In this document: piece after piece, positions 61,024-64,000 of the stretch | Layout: each line of letters opens with the position of its first letter | Position numbering within the stretch: the stretch's first letter is position 1 | NCBI GenBank assembly: GCA_947044365.1 | Contig: OX345645.1 | Span: forward strand, 2,594,856-2,658,855 | Direction of reading: 5' to 3' | Length of the DNA: 64,000 bases | Source of the DNA: Petrosia ficiformis | Taxonomy: Eukaryota; Porifera; Demospongiae; Haplosclerida; Petrosiidae | Notes under the pieces: generated by a model | Seen by the model: the letters and a program-made list of their open reading frames with translations, nothing else | What the model was told of the DNA's origin: nothing | Databases searched by the model: none | Program-made: the position numbers and the translations under genes

Positions 61024-61400
61024 ATGCTTAATAGCTTCAGTTTCTGTTATTGTTCTTCAATGCCTATCACCTTTATCAAGTCCACTGTCTTTCTAACTAA
61101 TACTGTAGCTAACATTGACTTGAAACATGCAAAATATATCTCTATACTGATAAGTATAATGATAGACCTGGATTGTAAAGCCTTCCCATGCATACTGAAA
61201 CAGACACAGTTCACCATCTTCAAACTTGTCGACTCAGTTTTGTTTCCATTTGCAATCATTAACAGCTCAGTTACACCGTTTTAATAGCTTTAGTCTTCTG
61301 TTGCTGTTTGTCGTCCAAACTGTCTTTCTAACATCAATTGACTTGAGCCATGCAAAGTACATCTCTCTCTGTGTCTATACTGAGTACTGAATGGCCATAA
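61024..61400. repeat. diverged direct duplication
   Basis: 61030-61145 and 61286-61385 share TAGCTT-AGT, CTGTCTTTCTAAC, CATTGACTTGA and CATGCAAA-TA-ATCTCT in the same order. This looks like an old duplication with no coding evidence. Confidence 0.6.
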
Positions 61401-61779
61401 CTACTATATAGCTCTCAGTTTGAATAATGGTTACAGTCAGTTGTGTGTAGCCTTGAAAACGATATTGTATCTCTTAGCAAAACAGCTTTGAGGTCATTGA
61501 AACTATCTTTCTATGTGACCCACATGTAGTAAAAGTGACACCAGCCTCAAAATACATCACAAGATTCGCTGTGAGATGATAAATCTGATGCTACAAGTTC
61601 TATTTGCAGTAGAACAGCTTTGGAGTTATCAGGTAGAAAAGAAAAAAGCATAGAAAAAAAAAGCAATAGGCGGGAAAAGAACAATGGAAATCTTTGAATA
61701 AATTTGATTGGCTAAAAAGATTAAAACAAAAGATGGAAAAATTCTGTATAAAAAGCAGTGCATCTCAAGCATGCGACAT

Positions 61780-61925
61780 TTGTGGCTCAAGAGCCGAAAA
61801 GGAAGGAGTGGATCAAGACTGCGCAAGACCAAGAAGAAATGGATAGATGGATCAAGACTCAAGACTGCAAGACCAAGAACTGGATAGATGGATCAAGATC
61901 AAAGAAAGCAAGACCTAAGAACCAA
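61780..61925. repeat. degenerate tandem repeat, AAGA-rich
   Basis: The phrases GGATCAAGACT, GCAAGACCAAGAA and TGGATAGATGGATCAAGA recur three to four times. A (T)n/(A)n hairpin-like stretch follows at 61935-61965. Confidence 0.65.
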
Positions 61926-61974
61926 TCACCCAAAAAAATTTTTTTTTATTTAAAAAATTTTTTTTGTGGTGGCT

Positions 61975-62325
61975 AGTCGGAGGTCTCTTCAAGTCACTAG
62001 ATCCAGCCCCGTGTGGGGCAGTTCCAGCCAACCTAATCCAGTGTTCCAGTTTCCCAGTTTTAGTCTTCCTGATCCAGTGCTTCGGTTCCAGTCTACTTCA
62101 TCCAGTGCTCTGGTTCCGTGCAGTCTGCCTTATCCAGTGCTCCAGTTCCAATTTACCTCATCCATTGTTCTGGTTTCACATATACAGTCTGCCTCATCCA
62201 GTGCTCATTGGTCTCTTGATTCAAGTCACTAGTTCCAGCCCTGTATGGGGCAGTTCTAGCCTAACCTAATTCAGTGCTCCAGTTCCAATCTACCTCATCC
62301 AGAACTCTGGTTCCATGCAGTCCGG
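61975..62325. repeat. degenerate tandem repeat, TCCAGTGCTCCAGTTCC
   Basis: Units of about 35-45 bp containing ATCCAGTGCTC, GGTTCCAGTCT and CCTCATCCAG. The larger phrase GGTCTCTT, CAAGTCACTAG, TCCAGCCC, TGGGGCAGTTC occurs at 61979 and again at 62211, giving a higher-order duplication of about 230 bp. Confidence 0.75.
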
Positions 62326-62373
62326 AAGACTTAATTTCTTGAGTCTATTTCTGTTTTGTACATGTCATATATG

Positions 62374-63012
62374 GCACAAAATTGGTACGCCTGGACTATA
62401 TATACCTACTTCGCTCACCACTGGCGCAATATTTTAGTTTTACTTGGCAGTAATGGAGAACGTAAGTCTAAAAGAGATCTTTTAAATGCATCTGTACCAG
62501 GATATTGTGAACTAGTCTCGCGGGCCACGACCTAATCCGAACGAGGAAACGGTCTGGTGACTCTTGTTGAAAGGTCGTTGGCTACAGCCGATTTTGGTCG
62601 TGACCAATCAGATTTAGTGATTGCTATATTTACCGCATTCCACGCTTCGGTGTTAGTTTTCACACTTCTGTATGGAAAATGTCGTCAAAGAAGTTTGGTA
62701 TAAAGAAATCGATTGACATAGCAGTAAGGATTATGAATAACTCTTCTGCTTCCTCGCTTCTCCACACTCACTGAGCAACACAAACAAATATCTCCCATCC
62801 ATATTTTCACAGCTACAATAATACCACTAATAATAATTATTGAAAGTGTTAAACTAACTGCGGATGTAATTATCATTCCATTGTGTAACGACCTTTCAAC
62901 GAGAGTCACCAGACTGTTTCCTCGTAACCTCGTTCGGATTAGGTCGTGGCCCGCGAGACTAATTGTGAACCTCTACTCAATGACCTATCTTTTTAAATAC
63001 ACACAATATATA
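62374..63012 (+). pseudogene. tail fragment of a beta-helix-gene paralogue
   Basis: 62374-62512 and 62962-63012 match, with substitutions, the last 130 bp of the coding region and first 20 bp after the stop of the gene at 53118-57059: CCTGGACTATA, CTCACCACTGGC, TCTGTACCAGGATAT, then GAACCTCTACT-AATGACCT-TCTTTTTAAATAC. The frame is broken and the upstream part is absent. The two pieces are separated by an inserted element. It shows that the gene once had a neighbouring copy. Confidence 0.85.
62513..62961. mobile_element. 449-bp element with long TIRs and 9-bp target duplication
   Basis: The ends TAGTCTCGCGGGCCACGACC and its exact complement begin inverted repeats of about 70-80 bp (they include CTAATCCGAACGAGG and TGAAAGGTCGTT), with one roughly 8-bp indel between them. 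The 9-bp ATTGTGAAC lies at 62504-62512 and again at 62962-62970. The interior has no convincing coding capacity. Long TIRs with a 9-bp duplication fit a non-autonomous Mutator-like (MULE) element. Confidence 0.85.
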
Positions 63013-64000
63013 ATAATAATTATATATAACTATTATATTATATATAATTTATACGAATGCATAAACTGTGACAATTAGAGTAAGCCACCAATTGTTGGAC
63101 ATATCTATTTTCGGACAGTCATATCACGCAAACGCAAAAACATACAGCTGTCATTCTTGGACCACTGGAAGAGTTACTGTGCAGCTATGTGTGTACCAAA
63201 AATCACCTGCAAAAGGTGATGTATGCAAGCTGTGCAGAGGCAAATCCTGCACCGTCCGAATTAAGCAAACATCGGATAGATAAATCAAAAGACGGACTGT
63301 ATGTTGTAAACGTTAAGACAAAGGCATATGAATCATCTATTCCCTGTATGAAGTAGAACAACTCATCTTCTAATAAATCTCCAAGACTTGTCTTCTGTCA
63401 CTCCTTTATTGTCGTCATCAATGACTATCATAAAATTGCTGTAATTTCGGAAGTGCGCATGCTCAATGATTGGCCACATTATACTGCAGGACAGCAGGAG
63501 TTGTTCCAGGAAGTTCTTTTCAGCATTGAACCTCACTAACCTGCACTCTTGGATCTAAGTTTTTATCAACTTTGTCTTATATTGTAAGACAAATAGAAGA
63601 TATGTCAGTAAGTCACTAGTTGGGCAAAGTGTATGTGTTAAAGTACAGATACATGTATATGTGTTTGAAACACTGATGCACTAAACTCTACCAAAAGAAG
63701 GGAGTAGGGCTATTTTTATGGTAATGGCATTTTGACATTTCAGATTCCATTTGAAAAAATATTTGTAAACATACAATAACCCCAGAATTGGACCCAAATA
63801 CAAACATTTACGTATTAAATTTTGTTTGGGAATGTTTATGGTCTATTTGCCTGGTTATGTATCTGTGCATGTATACGACGTGTCCCTCAATTCTAGGGTG
63901 TAGACATTTCGTAGGTTCACAAATCATTACTATAGCCTGGCCCAATGGCATTGTGGGTTCACTTCTGGATACATTTTATTATATTTATAATTTAGCAAAT
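63013..64000. other. no recognised feature
   Basis: AT-rich sequence after the pseudogene tail. A 71-codon open stretch at 63068-63283 has several cysteines (CKLCRGKSC) but no start context or family similarity that I can defend. Confidence 0.45.

Overview
This is an AT-rich, intron-rich animal genomic window. It carries spliced genes for FKBP8, INTS14, ABHD17, an AF9/ENL YEATS protein and the ciliary protein nephrocystin-1. Introns are short with GT-AG ends (often 60-300 nt), gene spacing is tight, ankyrin, LRR and beta-helix genes are present, and introns are full of TACATGTACATG-type repeats. Together these fit a compact early-branching metazoan, most likely a demosponge such as Amphimedon. 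That placement is inference; no search was run.

Layout. 1-320: a Helitron Rep/helicase scrap ending at a 42-bp palindrome. 679-5354 (+): an ankyrin-repeat protein with a membrane helix and a C-terminal nucleoside-phosphorylase-like domain, broken by a 7-nt insertion and an in-frame TGA. 6429-15064 (-): FKBP8, ten coding exons. 15286 onward (+): a large type I membrane protein that I cannot name, head-to-head with FKBP8. 17686-17885: a 200-N gap. 17886-26616 repeats 8955-17685 at a constant offset of 8931 bp, so this is almost certainly two overlapping contigs laid end to end. FKBP8 exons 1-7 and the start of the membrane-protein gene therefore appear twice, each with one complete and one gap-truncated copy. 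The complete membrane-protein gene runs 24217-32584.

32706-35594 (-): INTS14. 35711-38073 (+): ABHD17, sharing a 116-bp divergent promoter region with INTS14. 38941-39843: a decayed leucine-rich-repeat pseudogene, ended by a small hAT-like element with a 9-bp target duplication. 40548-44721 (-): AF9/ENL (YEATS plus AHD), with a 9-nt first coding exon. 45673-52263 (-): NPHP1, about 22 exons. 53118-57059 (+): a single-exon 1313-residue protein with a beta-helix-like ectodomain and an 8-10-helix membrane domain. 57060-64000: mostly non-coding, with a long (TA)n tract, one orphan thrombospondin type-1 exon, MITE-like copies, degenerate tandem repeats, and a pseudogene scrap of the beta-helix gene's tail that is split by a 449-bp element with long terminal inverted repeats and a 9-bp target duplication.

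The neighbours do not form a pathway. FKBP8 is a mitochondrial/ER tail-anchored chaperone, INTS14 acts in snRNA and nascent RNA processing, ABHD17 removes palmitate from proteins, AF9/ENL reads acylated histones and NPHP1 builds the ciliary transition zone. The least described proteins are the ankyrin/phosphorylase-like protein, the orphan type I membrane protein and the beta-helix polytopic protein. A family of about 260-bp MITE-like repeats is scattered through introns and intergenic DNA of the whole window.
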